The notes under the pieces are model-generated. The model was given only the letters and a program-made list of their open reading frames with translations, ran no database searches and had not been told where the DNA came from. The translations under genes and the position numbers were made by a program. Below are positions 7,518 through 18,027 of a DNA stretch of 64,000 nt, piece by piece; position 1 is the first letter of the stretch; every line of letters starts with the position of its first letter. Origin of the DNA: Lysobacter panacisoli (lineage in GTDB: Bacteria; Pseudomonadota; Gammaproteobacteria; Xanthomonadales; Xanthomonadaceae); NCBI RefSeq assembly GCF_009765165.1, contig NZ_VLNU01000001.1:3230247-3294246 (forward strand). The letters run 5' to 3'.

Positions 7518-9380
7518 GTGCATCCGCAGTTTCCGTATTTCAGCCGCCGTGTGCTGGCGGTCGCTTTGCTGTCTTCGATTTCCGCCCTCGCTCCCGCGTT
7601 CGCCGAAGGCGGCGCCACCGATCTCGACGAAGTCGTCGTCACCGCCACGCGCACCGCGCAGACGCAGGACCAGACGCTTGCCGCGATCACGGTCATCGAC
7701 CGCGCCGAGATCGAACGCCTGCAACCGGCCTCCGTGCCGGATCTCTTGACCGGGCGCGCCGGCATCTCGCTCGCCAACAACGGCGGCGTGGGCAAGTCCA
7801 CGTCGGTGTTCCTGCGCGGCACCGAGTCCGACCACGTGCTGGTGCTGATCGACGGCGTCAAGATCGGTTCGGCCACCAGCGGCGGTGCGTCGCTGCAGGA
7901 CATTCCGGTCGAACAGGTCGAACGCATCGAAATCGTGCGCGGTCCGTTCTCCAGCCTGTACGGTTCGGAAGCGCTGGGCGGTGTGATCCAGATCTTCACC
8001 CGCCGACCGCAGGGTGCGTTCGCTCCGAGCCTCAGCGCCGCCGTCGGCAGCGAGGCGACGCAGCGTTACTCCGCCGGTGTCGCCGGTCGCACGCAGGATG
8101 CGGAACAGCGCGGCTGGTACTCGATCAACGCCGCATACCAGTCGACCGACGGCATCAACGCCTACCGCGGCACGCGCAACTTCGATCCGGACAAGGATGG
8201 CTATCGCAACAGCTCGCTGACGCTGCAGGGCGGATGGCGCTTCGACGAGCAGTGGGACGCCGACGCGCGCGTGTTCCGTGCCGAGGGCCACAACGAGTAC
8301 GACGGCAGCGCCAACAACGAGGCCGACACCGTGCAGCAGGCGATCGGCACGCGCGTGCGCTACACCCCGAGTGAGCGGTTGAAGATCACCGCAGGCCTCG
8401 GCACCAGCGCTGACCTGAGCGACAACTTCCTCAACGGCGTCTACTCGTCCACCTTCGACACCCGACGCGAACTGGGATCGCTGCAGGCCGATATCGGCAT
8501 CGCCGATGCGCTGCTGACGCTGGGCTTCGACTGGCTCGGCGACAAGATCGACAGCAACACGGACTATGCGCGTGATCGCCGCATCAATCGTGGCGCGTTC
8601 GCGCAGTGGCAGCAGGCGTTCGGAACGCACTCCCTGCAGGCCAGTGCGCGTCGCGACGACGACAGCCAGTTCGGTGGCGAGACCACCGGCAGCGTGCTGT
8701 GGGGCTGGGATTTCACGCAGGCGCTTCGCCTGAGCGCGAGCTATGGCACCGCATTCAAGGCGCCCACGTTCAACGAACTGTACTTCCCGGGCTACGGCAA
8801 TCCGGACCTGGGGCCGGAAACCTCGCGCAGCGTCGAACTCGGCCTGCGCGGCGAACACGGCTGGGGCACGTGGTCGCTCAATGCCTTCGACACGAAGATC
8901 GACGACATGATCGCGTTCGACTCGTCGCTGGGTGCGACCGGCGCGCCGAACAACATCGACCGCGCGCGGATCCAGGGCGTCGAAGGCGTGATCGGCACGC
9001 AGCTCGCTGGCTGGGACCTGCGCAGCAGCCTGACCTGGCTCGATCCGCGCAACGACGGCGACAACCCGAACCACGACAACCTGCTGCCGCGTCGTGCGAA
9101 GCAGAGCGGGCGTATCGACGCGGATCGCCGCTTCGGTGATTTCAGCGTAGGCGCCAGCGTCACCGGTGCGGGTGAGCGTTACGACAACCTGACCAACACC
9201 ACGCGTCTGGCCGGTTATGGACTGGCCGACCTGCGCGCGGGCTTTGCCTTCGACGAGGCATGGAGTGTGCAGGCGTCCGTCGCGAACGTGTTCGACAAGC
9301 GCTACGAAACCGCCGCGCTCTACAACCAGCCCGGACGCACCTGGTTGCTGACCCTGCGCTACCAGCCCGTCGTCCGCTGA
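7518..9380 (+). CDS. btuB: TonB-dependent vitamin B12 outer-membrane receptor BtuB
   Basis: A 620-residue outer-membrane receptor that imports cobalamin and related corrinoids using TonB energy. I chose GTG 7518 because AAGGAG lies 7 nt upstream; it gives a clean signal peptide ending near 'APAFA'. A TonB box (DEVVVTATR) follows, then the plug domain with 'FLRGTESDHVLVLIDGVKIG', a signature of BtuB, and a 22-strand barrel ending in 'TLRYQPVVR'. It is the first gene under the cobalamin riboswitch and is followed after 31 bp by the BtuM-like genes. This fits a pathway that brings corrinoid across the outer and then the inner membrane. Confidence 0.95.
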   Translation: MHPQFPYFSRRVLAVALLSSISALAPAFAEGGATDLDEVVVTATRTAQTQDQTLAAITVIDRAEIERLQPASVPDLLTGRAGISLANNGGVGKSTSVFLRGTESDHVLVLIDGVKIGSATSGGASLQDIPVEQVERIEIVRGPFSSLYGSEALGGVIQIFTRRPQGAFAPSLSAAVGSEATQRYSAGVAGRTQDAEQRGWYSINAAYQSTDGINAYRGTRNFDPDKDGYRNSSLTLQGGWRFDEQWDADARVFRAEGHNEYDGSANNEADTVQQAIGTRVRYTPSERLKITAGLGTSADLSDNFLNGVYSSTFDTRRELGSLQADIGIADALLTLGFDWLGDKIDSNTDYARDRRINRGAFAQWQQAFGTHSLQASARRDDDSQFGGETTGSVLWGWDFTQALRLSASYGTAFKAPTFNELYFPGYGNPDLGPETSRSVELGLRGEHGWGTWSLNAFDTKIDDMIAFDSSLGATGAPNNIDRARIQGVEGVIGTQLAGWDLRSSLTWLDPRNDGDNPNHDNLLPRRAKQSGRIDADRRFGDFSVGASVTGAGERYDNLTNTTRLAGYGLADLRAGFAFDEAWSVQASVANVFDKRYETAALYNQPGRTWLLTLRYQPVVR

Positions 9381-9411
9381 GCGGACGTCCACCGCCACCA
9401 CGAGGTCGCCG

Positions 9412-9993
9412 ATGAAAGCCTTGCCACGTCAAGCCAACCTGGGTCTGTTTACCGCCTTCGCTGCATTGATGGTCGCCACACGCTTCCATCACTTCGGCGA
9501 CGCGCTGCACTTGCCCGACGCCTCGATGGCGTTGTTCTTCCTCGGCGGCCTCTACCTGCGGAAGCACTGGCAGTTCGCGGTGTTCATCGCGTTGGCGGTT
9601 GCGATCGACTGGATCGCGATCGAGCATGCCGGTGTCAGCGACTTCTGCGTCACGCCGGCGTACTCGTTCCTGCTGCCGGCGTACGCCGTGCTGTGGTACG
9701 GCGGGCGCTGGTACGCGGACCGCCTGCAGGATGGCTGGGCGTCGCTGCTCGGCGCCGTCGGTGTCGCGCTGGCGTGCGCATCGCTGTCGTTCGCCATCTC
9801 CAATGGCGCGTTCTACTGGCTCGGCGGGCGCTACGAGAACCCGCATTTCGCCGAGTACGTCGCACGCGCCTGGCAATGGGGTCCGCTGTTCGTGCGCACG
9901 ACGATGGCCTATATCGCCGTCGCGCTCGTCGTCCACGCGGTGGCCATGCGGGCGCTGCGCGCTCGTGCCGTCCGCCAGCACAACGTCGCCTGA
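9412..9993 (+). CDS. btuM: BtuM-like cobalamin transporter (ECF S-component type), copy 1
   Basis: A 193-residue integral membrane protein with about six hydrophobic segments. Features I associate with BtuM, the solitary ECF-type S component that binds and decyanates cobalamin through a cysteine, are visible: 'TRFHHFGDALHLPDAS' near the N-terminus and 'GVSDFCVTPAYSF' with Cys79. This is almost the same position as the Co-ligating Cys80 described for Thiobacillus denitrificans BtuM. Location directly after btuB under the B12 riboswitch supports an inner-membrane corrinoid uptake role. No EcfA or EcfT genes are nearby, as for other solitary BtuM proteins. A second, diverged copy follows after 12 bp. 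Confidence 0.75.
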   Translation: MKALPRQANLGLFTAFAALMVATRFHHFGDALHLPDASMALFFLGGLYLRKHWQFAVFIALAVAIDWIAIEHAGVSDFCVTPAYSFLLPAYAVLWYGGRWYADRLQDGWASLLGAVGVALACASLSFAISNGAFYWLGGRYENPHFAEYVARAWQWGPLFVRTTMAYIAVALVVHAVAMRALRARAVRQHNVA

Positions 9994-10005
9994 GGAGGAT
10001 CCGAG

Positions 10006-10614
10006 ATGACCGCAATCGAACGCAGCACCGTCCTGCCGATTTCGTCGACCCGCAGCCAGATCCTGGTCGCGGCCGCGCTCGCCGCATTGATGATCTGCAC
10101 GCGCGGACAGCACTTCGCCAGTGTCGACGCATTGCCCAGCGCCTCGTGGGCCGTGTTCTTCCTCGTCGGCGCACTGCTGCGGCCGATGTGGGCGTTGCCG
10201 GCGTTCTTCGTGCTCTCATCGGCACTCGACATCGCCAGTCTCGCCAGCGGCACGATCACCGACTGGTGCCTGTCGCCGGCGTACTGGGCGCTTGCGCTGG
10301 CCTACGCCACCCTGTGGCTCGGTGGGCACGCCTATTCGCGCCGGCATCGTGACGAATGGCGCACTGTGCCGCGACTCGTCGTCGTCCTGATCGTCGCCGC
10401 CAGCATCGCCTATCTGTTCTCGAAGGGCGGGTTCTGGTTCTTCTCCGGCCGCTACGCGGAGCCGACGCTGGCCGGCTTCGTCGCACGTATCCCGCAATAC
10501 TACCCGCGAGCGCTCGGCACGATGGCCGGCTATGTCGGTGCGGCCTTCGCCTTGCGCGCGCTCTGGATCGGCGTGGCGACCCGCGTGGCCGCACGCCGGG
10601 CTGCGCACGCATGA
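10006..10614 (+). CDS. BtuM-like cobalamin transporter, copy 2
   Basis: A 202-residue membrane protein paralogous to the preceding gene. It has the same layout ('MICTRGQHFASVDALPSAS', 'VFFLVGALLR', 'GTITDWCLSPAYWALALAYA'), with the key cysteine retained at residue 88, but otherwise the two are strongly diverged. GAGGAGG precedes the ATG at 10006. The stop overlaps the cobO start (ATGA), so translation is probably coupled to the adenosyltransferase. Possible roles are a second corrinoid specificity, a partner of copy 1 in a heteromer, or cobalt/cobinamide uptake. None of these is shown by the sequence. Confidence 0.7.
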   Translation: MTAIERSTVLPISSTRSQILVAAALAALMICTRGQHFASVDALPSASWAVFFLVGALLRPMWALPAFFVLSSALDIASLASGTITDWCLSPAYWALALAYATLWLGGHAYSRRHRDEWRTVPRLVVVLIVAASIAYLFSKGGFWFFSGRYAEPTLAGFVARIPQYYPRALGTMAGYVGAAFALRALWIGVATRVAARRAAHA

Positions 10615-11237
10615 GCCGCGGCTCGGAGCGCCTTGGCGTCAGCGAGGACGAGCACTATCGCGAACGCGCGCAACGCAAGAAGGAACTGGTGGATCGTCGT
10701 ATCGCGCGCGCGACCATCGATCGTGGCGTGATCGTGGTCAACACCGGCAATGGCAAGGGCAAGAGTTCCTCCGGCTTCGGCATGCTGGCGCGCTCGCTCG
10801 GCCACGGCTTCCGCTGCGGCGTGGTCCAGTTCATCAAGGGCAGCTTCTCGACCGGCGAAGAGGCGTTCTTTCGTCGCTTCGACGACCTCGTCGAGTACCA
10901 CGTCATGGGCGAGGGCTACACTTGGGAAACGCAGGACCGTGGCCGCGACATCGTCACCGCTGGCGCGGCCTGGGACATCGCCGCGCGCATGATGTCCGAC
11001 GAGCAGTTCGATTTCGTGTTGCTGGATGAGCTCAACATCGCGCTGGCGAAGGAGTACGTGTCGCTGGACGCGTTGCTGGCTTCGCTGGCCGCCCGACCGC
11101 CACGGCAACACGTCGTGATCACGGGTCGCGGCGCGCCGGATGCGCTGGTCGAAGCGGCCGACACGGTTACCGAGATGCGCGTGGTGAAGCACGCGTTCAA
11201 GGCTGGAATCAAGGCTCAGCACGGCATCGAGCTCTGA
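10611..11237 (+). CDS. cobO: Corrinoid adenosyltransferase CobO/BtuR
   Basis: ATP:cob(I)alamin adenosyltransferase of the CobA/CobO/BtuR class, 208 residues, which attaches the 5'-deoxyadenosyl group to reduced corrinoids. The P-loop 'NTGNGKGKSSSGFGM' (about residues 44-58) is typical, as is 'VVQFIKGSFSTGE' and the later 'LLDELNIALAKEYV'. The N-terminal helix 'EDEHYRERAQRKKELVDRR' matches the nucleotide-covering segment of the family. ATG 10611 overlaps the preceding stop. Position after the transporters suggests imported corrinoids are adenosylated first. Confidence 0.95.
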   Translation: MSRGSERLGVSEDEHYRERAQRKKELVDRRIARATIDRGVIVVNTGNGKGKSSSGFGMLARSLGHGFRCGVVQFIKGSFSTGEEAFFRRFDDLVEYHVMGEGYTWETQDRGRDIVTAGAAWDIAARMMSDEQFDFVLLDELNIALAKEYVSLDALLASLAARPPRQHVVITGRGAPDALVEAADTVTEMRVVKHAFKAGIKAQHGIEL

Positions 11238-11239
11238 CC

Positions 11240-12535
11240 ATGCACGAGGTCCGCCACTGTCCCGCACTGCTTGTCTCGGCGCCCGCGTCGGGGCAGGGCA
11301 AGACCAGCGTGACCGCCGCGCTGGCTCGCTGGCATGCGCGCCAAGGCAAGCGCGTTCGCGTGTTCAAGACCGGGCCGGACTTCCTCGATCCGATGGTGCT
11401 CGGACGCGCGAGTGGCGCGCCGGTCTACCAGCTCGACCTGTGGATGACCGGCGAGAGCGACGTGCGCGCGCGTCTGTTCGATGCGGCGGGCGAAGCGGAC
11501 CTGATCCTCATCGAAGGCGTGATGGGGCTGTTCGATGGTTCACCATCGAGCGCGGATCTCGCACAGGCGCTGGGTGTGCCGGTGATGGCGGTGATCGACG
11601 GATCGGCGATGGCGCAGACGTTTGGCGCGCTCGCGACCGGTCTTGCACGTTACCGCGATGGACTCGCGATGCATGGCGTGGCGGCGAACCGCATCGGCAG
11701 CGCGCACCATGCGACCCTGCTGCGCGAAAGCCTTCCTCCCGATCTCCACTGGATGGGAGCGCTGCCGCGCGATGCGCAGCTGGCGCTGCCGGAGCGTCAC
11801 CTCGGACTGGTTTCAGCCGCCGAGTTGCCCGATATCGACGCGCGACTGGATGCGTTGGCCGATGCATGGGCGCAACACGCGTCCACGGCGTTGCCACCTG
11901 CGGTCGCGTTTGAGCGAAGCAACGTCGTTCAAGTCCCGGCGCACCTCGCCGGGCGACGCATCGCGATTGCCCGTGACGCTGCCTTCTGTTTCATCTACCA
12001 GGCCAATCTCGACCTGTTGCACGCAGCCGGCGCGGAGCTGTCGTTCTTCTCGCCGCTCGCGGGCGATGCCTTCCCGGATTGCGACGCCGCCTGGCTTCCA
12101 GGCGGATATCCGGAACTCCACCTGGACGCTCTCTCGCAACGGCACGACCTGCATCGTGATCTGCATGCGCACTGCGATGCTGGCAAACCGCTGCTGGCCG
12201 AATGCGGCGGCATGCTGTTCGCGCTGGATGCACTGAGCGACCGTGACGGAGCCCGTTCGCCGATGGCGGGCCTGCTGCACGGCGAAGCGCGGATGCAGAC
12301 TCGGCTCGCCGCGCTGGGCCTGCAGTCGGTGCAACTCCCGGAAGGCGAGCTTCGCGGTCATACCTTCCATTACGCGAACGCGCACGTCGAGATGCCAGCG
12401 CTGGCCTCGTCGCACAACCCGAACGGCGGTCCGAGCCGCGAGGCCGTGTATCGGCAGCGACGCCTGACCGCCAGCTTCGTGCACTTCTACTTCCCGTCCA
12501 ACCCGCAGGCCGCGATGCGGTTGTTCCTGCCGTGA
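11240..12535 (+). CDS. cobB: Cobyrinate a,c-diamide synthase CobB/CbiA
   Basis: A 431-residue ATP- and glutamine-dependent amidotransferase that amidates the a and c side chains of cobyrinic or hydrogenobyrinic acid. The N-terminal dethiobiotin-synthetase-like P-loop is '[12 protein letters not shown]' (about residues 12-23), followed by '[13 protein letters not shown]'. The C-terminal class I glutaminase domain has 'LPGGYPELH' and the nucleophile Cys in 'LAECGGML', with a C-terminal 'SFVHFYF' His. Starts 3 bp after cobO and overlaps cobD. Its presence without ring-synthesis genes nearby implies that cobyrinate is made elsewhere or salvaged. Confidence 0.93.
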   Translation: MHEVRHCPALLVSAPASGQGKTSVTAALARWHARQGKRVRVFKTGPDFLDPMVLGRASGAPVYQLDLWMTGESDVRARLFDAAGEADLILIEGVMGLFDGSPSSADLAQALGVPVMAVIDGSAMAQTFGALATGLARYRDGLAMHGVAANRIGSAHHATLLRESLPPDLHWMGALPRDAQLALPERHLGLVSAAELPDIDARLDALADAWAQHASTALPPAVAFERSNVVQVPAHLAGRRIAIARDAAFCFIYQANLDLLHAAGAELSFFSPLAGDAFPDCDAAWLPGGYPELHLDALSQRHDLHRDLHAHCDAGKPLLAECGGMLFALDALSDRDGARSPMAGLLHGEARMQTRLAALGLQSVQLPEGELRGHTFHYANAHVEMPALASSHNPNGGPSREAVYRQRRLTASFVHFYFPSNPQAAMRLFLP

Positions 12536-13455
12536 TCACCGCACTGGCGATGCTCGCGGGAATGGTGCTCGACGCCTTGCTCGGCGAGCCGCGACGCGTG
12601 CATCCGCTGGTGGGCTTCGGACGCATGACAGGCGCGATCGAACAACGGCTTCATCGCGACGCACGCATCGCGGGTGTCGTGGCGTGGTGCCTCGCCGTGT
12701 TGCCTTGCGTCCTCGTGGTGGCATTCGTTTCACGGTCTTTGAACGACTGCTCGCCTTGGGCAGACGCATTGTTCTCGGCGGTGATCCTCTATCTCGCGGT
12801 CGGTCATCGCAGCCTGCGCGAACACGCGATGGCGGTCGTGCTGCCATTGCGAGCCGGCGACCTGGATGCCGCGCGAGCGGCCGTCGCGCGCATGGTGAGT
12901 CGTGACACGGCCGAGCTCGACACCACGCAGGTCGCGTCGGCGACGACGGAATCGGTGTTGGAAAACGGCGCGGACGCCGTGTTCGGCGCACTGTTCTGGT
13001 TCGCGTTGCTTGGTGCGCCCGGTGTCGTGCTGAATCGGCTGGCGAACACGCTCGACGCGATGTGGGGTTATCGCACGCCGCGATACGAGCGTTTCGGCTG
13101 GGCCGCCGCGCGCATCGACGACGTGCTCAACTTCGTCCCCGCGCAACTGACCGCGCTCACATACGCGGGCCTTGGCAAGACGCGAACGGCGCTGCGCTGC
13201 TGGCGTGGACAGGCACCGCAATGGGACAGTCCCAACGCCGGCCCGGTGATGGCTGCCGGCGCGGGCGCGCTGGAGGTAAGGCTCGGTGGGCCGGCGCCGT
13301 ACCACGGCACCTGGGAAGATCGTCCCGCGCTGGGCGAAGGCCGGACCGCGGATGTCGACACCATCGCCGACGCGCTGCGCCTCGTCCGCCGTGGTGTGTT
13401 GCTGTGGTTGCTGGTGGCTGCTCTCGTCGCGCTCGGAGGGGAGCTGCATGCTTGA
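12532..13455 (+). CDS. cobD: Adenosylcobinamide-phosphate synthase CobD/CbiB
   Basis: A 307-residue membrane enzyme that joins aminopropanol (or its phosphate) to adenosylcobyric acid. Starts at GTG 12532, overlapping the cobB stop by 4 bp. Family hallmarks include '[20 protein letters not shown]' at the N-terminus, 'RDTAELD', '[20 protein letters not shown]', and '[21 protein letters not shown]' near the C-terminus. Several transmembrane helices are present. The adjacent threonine-phosphate decarboxylase provides the aminopropanol-phosphate substrate. Confidence 0.95.
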   Translation: MITALAMLAGMVLDALLGEPRRVHPLVGFGRMTGAIEQRLHRDARIAGVVAWCLAVLPCVLVVAFVSRSLNDCSPWADALFSAVILYLAVGHRSLREHAMAVVLPLRAGDLDAARAAVARMVSRDTAELDTTQVASATTESVLENGADAVFGALFWFALLGAPGVVLNRLANTLDAMWGYRTPRYERFGWAAARIDDVLNFVPAQLTALTYAGLGKTRTALRCWRGQAPQWDSPNAGPVMAAGAGALEVRLGGPAPYHGTWEDRPALGEGRTADVDTIADALRLVRRGVLLWLLVAALVALGGELHA

Positions 13456-14431
13456 GCACGGCGGTCGTCTGCTGCAAGCCTCGCGTCGATACGACATTCC
13501 CGTGTCCGAGTGGCTGGACCTTTCCACTGGCATCAGCCCATTCGCATGGTCGGTGCCGGAGATTCCTGCGGCCGCGTGGCATCGATTGCCGGAAGACGAT
13601 GATGGCCTCGTCGACATCGCGCGTGAGTTCTACGCCGCGCCGCATGTCCTGCCGGTGGCGGGCTCGCAAGCAGCTATCCAGGCGTTGCCGTGGCTGCGGT
13701 CGCGGTCGCGAGTGGGCGTGATCGATCCCGGTTATGCCGAGCACGCCGAAGCGTGGCGGCGGGCAGGGCACGAGGTGATGTCGTGCAGCGCGCAGGACTT
13801 GCTCGCGTCGGTGGAGCGATTCGACGTGATGGTGCTGGTCCATCCGAACAACCCGAGCGCTGAATATTTCGACCGCGGGCTTCTGCTTGCTGTGCACGAA
13901 TCGCTGGCGTGTCGCGGTGGATGGCTGGTGGTCGATGAAGCATTCATCGATGCCGATCCGACCGAGAGCCTGTCCGGCGATTCCCGGCGGGAGGGCCTGA
14001 TCGTGTTGCGTTCGGCAGGCAAGTTCTTCGGCCTGGCCGGTGCGCGTGCGGGCTTCGTCTGCGCAGCGCCTTCGGTGCTTCAGGATCTGCAGGAGCGGTT
14101 GGGGCCGTGGACGGTAAACGGCCCGGCGCGCCATGTCCTCAGGCTCGCGTTGGCGGACCGCGAATGGCACGCGCAGGCGCGTTCGCGACTGTTCGCAGTA
14201 TCGCGACGCCTGCGTGACCTGTTATGCGCGCGCGACTTGATACCGACGGCCGGGTGCGCCTACTTCCAGTGGCGTCGCGATTCTCGCGCGTTGGAGGTGC
14301 ACGAAGCGCTCGCATCTCGCGGCATCCTGGTCCGCTTGTTCGAGCAACCGGCCAGCCTTCGCTTCGGACTGCCGCCCGACGACACAGGTTTCGCCCGACT
14401 CGACCTCGCGCTTGCGCAGGCGCTGGCATGA
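13448..14431 (+). CDS. cobC: L-threonine-O-3-phosphate decarboxylase CobC/CobD type
   Basis: A 327-residue PLP enzyme of the class I/II aminotransferase fold that makes (R)-1-amino-2-propanol phosphate for the nucleotide loop. ATG 13448 is 8 bp inside the end of the preceding gene. Visible motifs: '[11 protein letters not shown]' at about residue 22, 'HPNNPS' (substrate/PLP region), 'LVVDEAFID' with the PLP-binding Asp, and the Schiff-base Lys in '[15 protein letters not shown]'. Slightly shorter than typical members (about 340-360). It overlaps cobQ by 4 bp. It is named cobC by the Pseudomonas/Rhodobacter convention and differs from the phosphatase further downstream. Confidence 0.9.
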   Translation: MLEHGGRLLQASRRYDIPVSEWLDLSTGISPFAWSVPEIPAAAWHRLPEDDDGLVDIAREFYAAPHVLPVAGSQAAIQALPWLRSRSRVGVIDPGYAEHAEAWRRAGHEVMSCSAQDLLASVERFDVMVLVHPNNPSAEYFDRGLLLAVHESLACRGGWLVVDEAFIDADPTESLSGDSRREGLIVLRSAGKFFGLAGARAGFVCAAPSVLQDLQERLGPWTVNGPARHVLRLALADREWHAQARSRLFAVSRRLRDLLCARDLIPTAGCAYFQWRRDSRALEVHEALASRGILVRLFEQPASLRFGLPPDDTGFARLDLALAQALA

Positions 14432-15906
14432 GCGCGCGCGTGCTGATGGTGCAGGGATGTACCTCCGACGCAGGCAAGAGCGCGCTGGTGACGGCGCTGT
14501 GCCGCTGGCTCCGCCGCCGCGGCGTTCGTGTCGCGCCATTCAAGCCGCAGAACATGGCGCTCAACTCGGCGGTGACCGTGGACGGTGGAGAGATCGGTCG
14601 CGCACAGGCGGTGCAGGCACAGGCCTGCGGCCTACCGGCACATACCGACTTCAATCCCGTACTGCTCAAGCCGAGCAGCGACACGGGCGCGCAGGTCATC
14701 GTCCACGGTCGCGCGGTCGCGCAGCTCGATGCGCGTGCATACCACGACTACAAGCGCATCGCGCGTGAGGCCGTGCTCGCGTCGCATGCGCGCCTGTGTG
14801 AATCGTTTGATGCGGTGATCGTGGAAGGCGCGGGCAGCCCTGCCGAAATCAACCTGCGCGCGAACGACATCGCCAACATGGGCTATGCCGAGGCGGTGGA
14901 CTGTCCGGTGATCCTGGTGGCCGACATCGACCGCGGCGGTGTGTTCGCGCATCTGATCGGCACGCTGGCGTTGCTGTCGGACAGCGAGCGAGCGCGCGTG
15001 CGTGGCTTCGTGATCAACCGCTTCCGTGGCGACCTGGCGCTGTTGCAGCCGGGACTGGACTGGCTGGAGCGCGAAACCGGCAAGTCGGTTATCGGTGTCC
15101 TTCCGTATCTGCATGGCCTGCATCTGGAGGCCGAGGACGCATTGCCAAGTCAGCGCGAAGCGAAGAGCGGCGCCATGCTGCGCGTGGTCGTCCCGGTGCT
15201 GCCGCGCATCAGCAACCACACCGACCTCGACGCGCTGCGTGCGCATCCGCAGGTGGAGTGCAGCTTCATTGGGCCGGGCGAGACGCCGTCGGCGTGCGAC
15301 CTGATAGTGCTCCCGGGCAGCAAGGCGACGCGCGCGGACCTCGCATGGCTGCGTTCGAACGGATGGGATCGCGCGATTGAGCGCCACCTGCGCTACGGCG
15401 GCAAGGTCATCGGCATCTGCGGCGGCCTTCAGATGCTGGGTCGCGCGGTGCACGATCCGCACGGCATCGAGGGAGAGGCGGGATCGAGCGAGGGGCTCGG
15501 CTGGCTCGACATCGAGACCACGCTCGAACCCGATAAGAAGCTGCGCAACGTCCACGGAACGCTGCTGCTCGACGGACAACCCGACGTTAGCGGTTACGAG
15601 ATCCATTGCGGAGTGAGTGACGGTGCGGCGCTTGCCTCGCCAATAGTGCGACTAGACGACGGACGTTGCGACGGTGCGCGCTCGCCGGACGGGCAGGTGA
15701 TGGGAACGTACCTGCATGGGGTATTCGACCATCCACAGGCGCAGGCCGCGCTGCTACGGTGGGCGGGTCTTCGCGACGCAGCGCCCATCGATGTGCGCGC
15801 ACTGCGGGAAGCGTCGATCGAGCGCCTCGCCGATGCGGTCGAGTCGCATCTGGATGGCGCCGCGCTGCTGCGCATCCTCGGGTTGGAGGCGCCATGCGCA
15901 GCCTGA
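14428..15906 (+). CDS. cobQ: Cobyric acid synthase CobQ/CbiP
   Basis: A 492-residue glutamine-dependent amidotransferase that amidates the b, d, e and g side chains of adenosylcobyrinate a,c-diamide. The P-loop is '[11 protein letters not shown]' (about residues 8-18), followed by '[11 protein letters not shown]', a CobQ signature. The middle section has '[13 protein letters not shown]' and '[10 protein letters not shown]'. The C-terminal glutaminase has '[11 protein letters not shown]', the nucleophile Cys in '[10 protein letters not shown]', and 'GTYLHGVFD'. ATG 14428 overlaps the previous stop, and the 3' end overlaps cobU by 13 bp. Confidence 0.96.
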   Translation: MSARVLMVQGCTSDAGKSALVTALCRWLRRRGVRVAPFKPQNMALNSAVTVDGGEIGRAQAVQAQACGLPAHTDFNPVLLKPSSDTGAQVIVHGRAVAQLDARAYHDYKRIAREAVLASHARLCESFDAVIVEGAGSPAEINLRANDIANMGYAEAVDCPVILVADIDRGGVFAHLIGTLALLSDSERARVRGFVINRFRGDLALLQPGLDWLERETGKSVIGVLPYLHGLHLEAEDALPSQREAKSGAMLRVVVPVLPRISNHTDLDALRAHPQVECSFIGPGETPSACDLIVLPGSKATRADLAWLRSNGWDRAIERHLRYGGKVIGICGGLQMLGRAVHDPHGIEGEAGSSEGLGWLDIETTLEPDKKLRNVHGTLLLDGQPDVSGYEIHCGVSDGAALASPIVRLDDGRCDGARSPDGQVMGTYLHGVFDHPQAQAALLRWAGLRDAAPIDVRALREASIERLADAVESHLDGAALLRILGLEAPCAA

Positions 15907-16412
15907 TCCTCGGCGGTGCACGTTCGGGCAAGAGCGCTCTGGCGGAACGCCTGGCCCTGCAATCCGGCCGCGAGGTGGTGTACATCGCCACCGCACGGGC
16001 AGGTGACGCCGAGATGGCGGAGCGCATCGCACACCATCGTGCGCGCCGGCCATCGCACTGGACGAGTGTCGAGGAACCATCGGCGCTCGCGCGGGCGATG
16101 GCGGCGCACGCGCGCGACGAGCGCCTGTTGCTGGTCGATTGCCTGACGCTGTGGCTATCGAACCTGCTGATCGATGACGACGCGCGATCCGACGCAGAAC
16201 GCGATGCCCTGCTATCCGCATTGCCGCAGCTGCCGGGCGAGATCGTGCTGGTCAGCAACGAAGTGGGGCTCGGCGTCGTACCGATGGGCGAATTGAGCCG
16301 TCGCTTCGTCGATGAAGCGGGACGGCTGCACCAGGCGCTCGCCGCGCAATGCGAACGTGTGATCTTCGTCGCGGCAGGACTGCCGCTTGCTCTCAAGGGA
16401 ACTCTTGCATGA
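15894..16412 (+). CDS. cobU: Bifunctional adenosylcobinamide kinase/guanylyltransferase CobU/CobP
   Basis: A 172-residue enzyme that phosphorylates adenosylcobinamide and transfers GMP to give AdoCbi-GDP. The P-loop is 'LGGARSGKS' (residues 5-13). The '[10 protein letters not shown]' segment holds the His that becomes guanylylated, and '[13 protein letters not shown]' and '[11 protein letters not shown]' are family signatures. The C-terminus ends in '[10 protein letters not shown]'. Start ATG 15894 lies inside the end of cobQ, and the stop overlaps the cobT start, so the three are probably translationally coupled. AdoCbi-GDP is the substrate of CobS at the end of the operon. Confidence 0.95.
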   Translation: MRSLILGGARSGKSALAERLALQSGREVVYIATARAGDAEMAERIAHHRARRPSHWTSVEEPSALARAMAAHARDERLLLVDCLTLWLSNLLIDDDARSDAERDALLSALPQLPGEIVLVSNEVGLGVVPMGELSRRFVDEAGRLHQALAAQCERVIFVAAGLPLALKGTLA

Positions 16413-17455
16413 CACCAGCCTGGTGGTCGCGCCCGTGCGCGTCCTTCGATACCGCAGCGGCGGGAGCCGCACGCATCCGCCAGCAATCGCTGACCAAGCC
16501 GCCGGGTTCTCTCGGTGCGCTGGAGGACATCGCGATCCGGCTGGCTGCGATGCAAGCCGTGGAACGACCGGCGATGAAGCGCGTATGGATCAGCGTGTTC
16601 GCCGCCGATCATGGCGTGGCGGCCGAAGGTGTGTCGGCGTTTCCGCAGGTGGTGACGGGTGAGATGGTGCGAAATTTCTCCAGCGGCGGCGCGGCCATCA
16701 GCGTGCTGGCGCGTTCGCTCGGCGCGCGGCTGGATGTGGTGAACCTCGGTACGGTGAACGATCCGGGTGAGATCCGCGGCGTGACGCGTGCGGTGATCGC
16801 GCCACAGACGGCGAACTTCTGCGAGGCGCCGGCGATGACCGTGGAGCAACTGGATACGGCCTTGCGCGTCGGCGCCGAACGCGTGGCGCAGGCGCTCGAG
16901 GATGGCGCCGACCTGTTCATCGGTGGTGAGATGGGCATAGCGAACACGACATCCGCCGCCGCACTGGCCTGCGCATTGCTCGGTGAATCCCCGGCGATGC
17001 TCGCTGGCGCCGGAACGGGGCTGGATGGCGATGGCATCGCGCGCAAGATCGCGGCGATCGAACGTGCGCTGCAGCGTCACGAGGCAGCACGCGATCCGCT
17101 GGAACAGCTGCGCTGCGTTGGCGGTTTCGAGATCGCCGCACTGACCGGCGCATTCGTCGCGGCGGCGCAGGCGCGCATGCCGGTGCTGGTCGATGGCTTC
17201 ATCACCACGGCTGCTGCATTGACCGCAGTGCGCCTGAATCCCGAGGTTCGCGACTGGCTGCTGTTCGCGCATCGCTCGCACGAACGCGGGCATGCGCGCC
17301 TGCTCGACGCACTGCAGGCGCAGCCACTGCTCGACCTCGGCCTTCGCCTGGGCGAGGCAAGCGGGGCGGCGATCGCGGTTCCCCTGCTGCGGCTGGCGTG
17401 CGAGCTGCATTCAGGCATGGCGACCTTCGCGCAGGCCGGCGTGTCGCAGGGATGA
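16409..17455 (+). CDS. cobT: Nicotinate-nucleotide-dimethylbenzimidazole phosphoribosyltransferase CobT
   Basis: A 348-residue enzyme that makes alpha-ribazole phosphate from dimethylbenzimidazole and nicotinate mononucleotide. Signatures: '[17 protein letters not shown]' near residue 30, '[17 protein letters not shown]', '[16 protein letters not shown]' and '[18 protein letters not shown]', with a Glu near the C-terminus in the usual catalytic region ('[11 protein letters not shown]'). Start ATG 16409 overlaps cobU. The upstream frame extension to 16349 lies inside cobU and is not needed. Product goes to the ribazole phosphatase or directly to CobS. Confidence 0.95.
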   Translation: MTPAWWSRPCASFDTAAAGAARIRQQSLTKPPGSLGALEDIAIRLAAMQAVERPAMKRVWISVFAADHGVAAEGVSAFPQVVTGEMVRNFSSGGAAISVLARSLGARLDVVNLGTVNDPGEIRGVTRAVIAPQTANFCEAPAMTVEQLDTALRVGAERVAQALEDGADLFIGGEMGIANTTSAAALACALLGESPAMLAGAGTGLDGDGIARKIAAIERALQRHEAARDPLEQLRCVGGFEIAALTGAFVAAAQARMPVLVDGFITTAAALTAVRLNPEVRDWLLFAHRSHERGHARLLDALQAQPLLDLGLRLGEASGAAIAVPLLRLACELHSGMATFAQAGVSQG

Positions 17456-18027
17456 GTCACGGTTCGACCACGCGCATCGATCTGCTACGCCACGGCGATA
17501 CCGGCGAGTACGGCTATCGCGGCCAGCTCGACGATCCGCTTTCGATGCTGGGCTGGTCGCAGTTGCGCGGGTCTGTCATCGATGGAGCGTGGGACGTCGT
17601 GGTGTCGTCTCCCTTGCAGCGTTGCGCGGCGTTCGGTGAGGAACTTGCCAGATTGCGCGGACTTCCGATGCAACTGGACCGGCGCCTGGCCGAGTACCAC
17701 TTCGGTCAATGGCAAGGCGTTTCGATGGAAACCCTGGCGAACGGGCAGGGCGATGCGCTTGCTCGGTTCTGGGCCGATCCGGTCGCGTACCCACCGCCCG
17801 GTGCGGAGAGCTTCGCGTCGTTCCGCGCACGCCTGGTTGCGGCGCTCGACGATGTCGTCGCCCGTCATGCCGGTCTGCGCGTGCTCGTTGTCGCCCACGG
17901 CGGCGCGATCCGTCTGCTACGTTGCATCGCCGAAGGTCGTTCGTTCGGCGAGATGGCGAATCTTGAAGTGGTGCATGCATCGCTGCATCCACTTGCGTGG
18001 CGCGTGGCTCAGGACTTGCGAGCATGA
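17452..18027 (+). CDS. cobC: Alpha-ribazole-5'-phosphate phosphatase (histidine phosphatase family)
   Basis: A 191-residue member of the phosphoglycerate-mutase-like histidine phosphatases, predicted to remove phosphate from alpha-ribazole 5'-phosphate or from adenosylcobalamin phosphate. The catalytic 'LLRHGDT' is at residues 10-16, with '[14 protein letters not shown]', 'EYHFGQWQG' and the second active-site His in 'VVAHGGAIR'. It overlaps both cobT and cobS by 4 bp. The fold is used by many phosphatases, so the cobalamin role rests on the operon position. The symbol follows the Salmonella naming and is distinct from the decarboxylase above. Confidence 0.9.
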   Translation: MSHGSTTRIDLLRHGDTGEYGYRGQLDDPLSMLGWSQLRGSVIDGAWDVVVSSPLQRCAAFGEELARLRGLPMQLDRRLAEYHFGQWQGVSMETLANGQGDALARFWADPVAYPPPGAESFASFRARLVAALDDVVARHAGLRVLVVAHGGAIRLLRCIAEGRSFGEMANLEVVHASLHPLAWRVAQDLRA

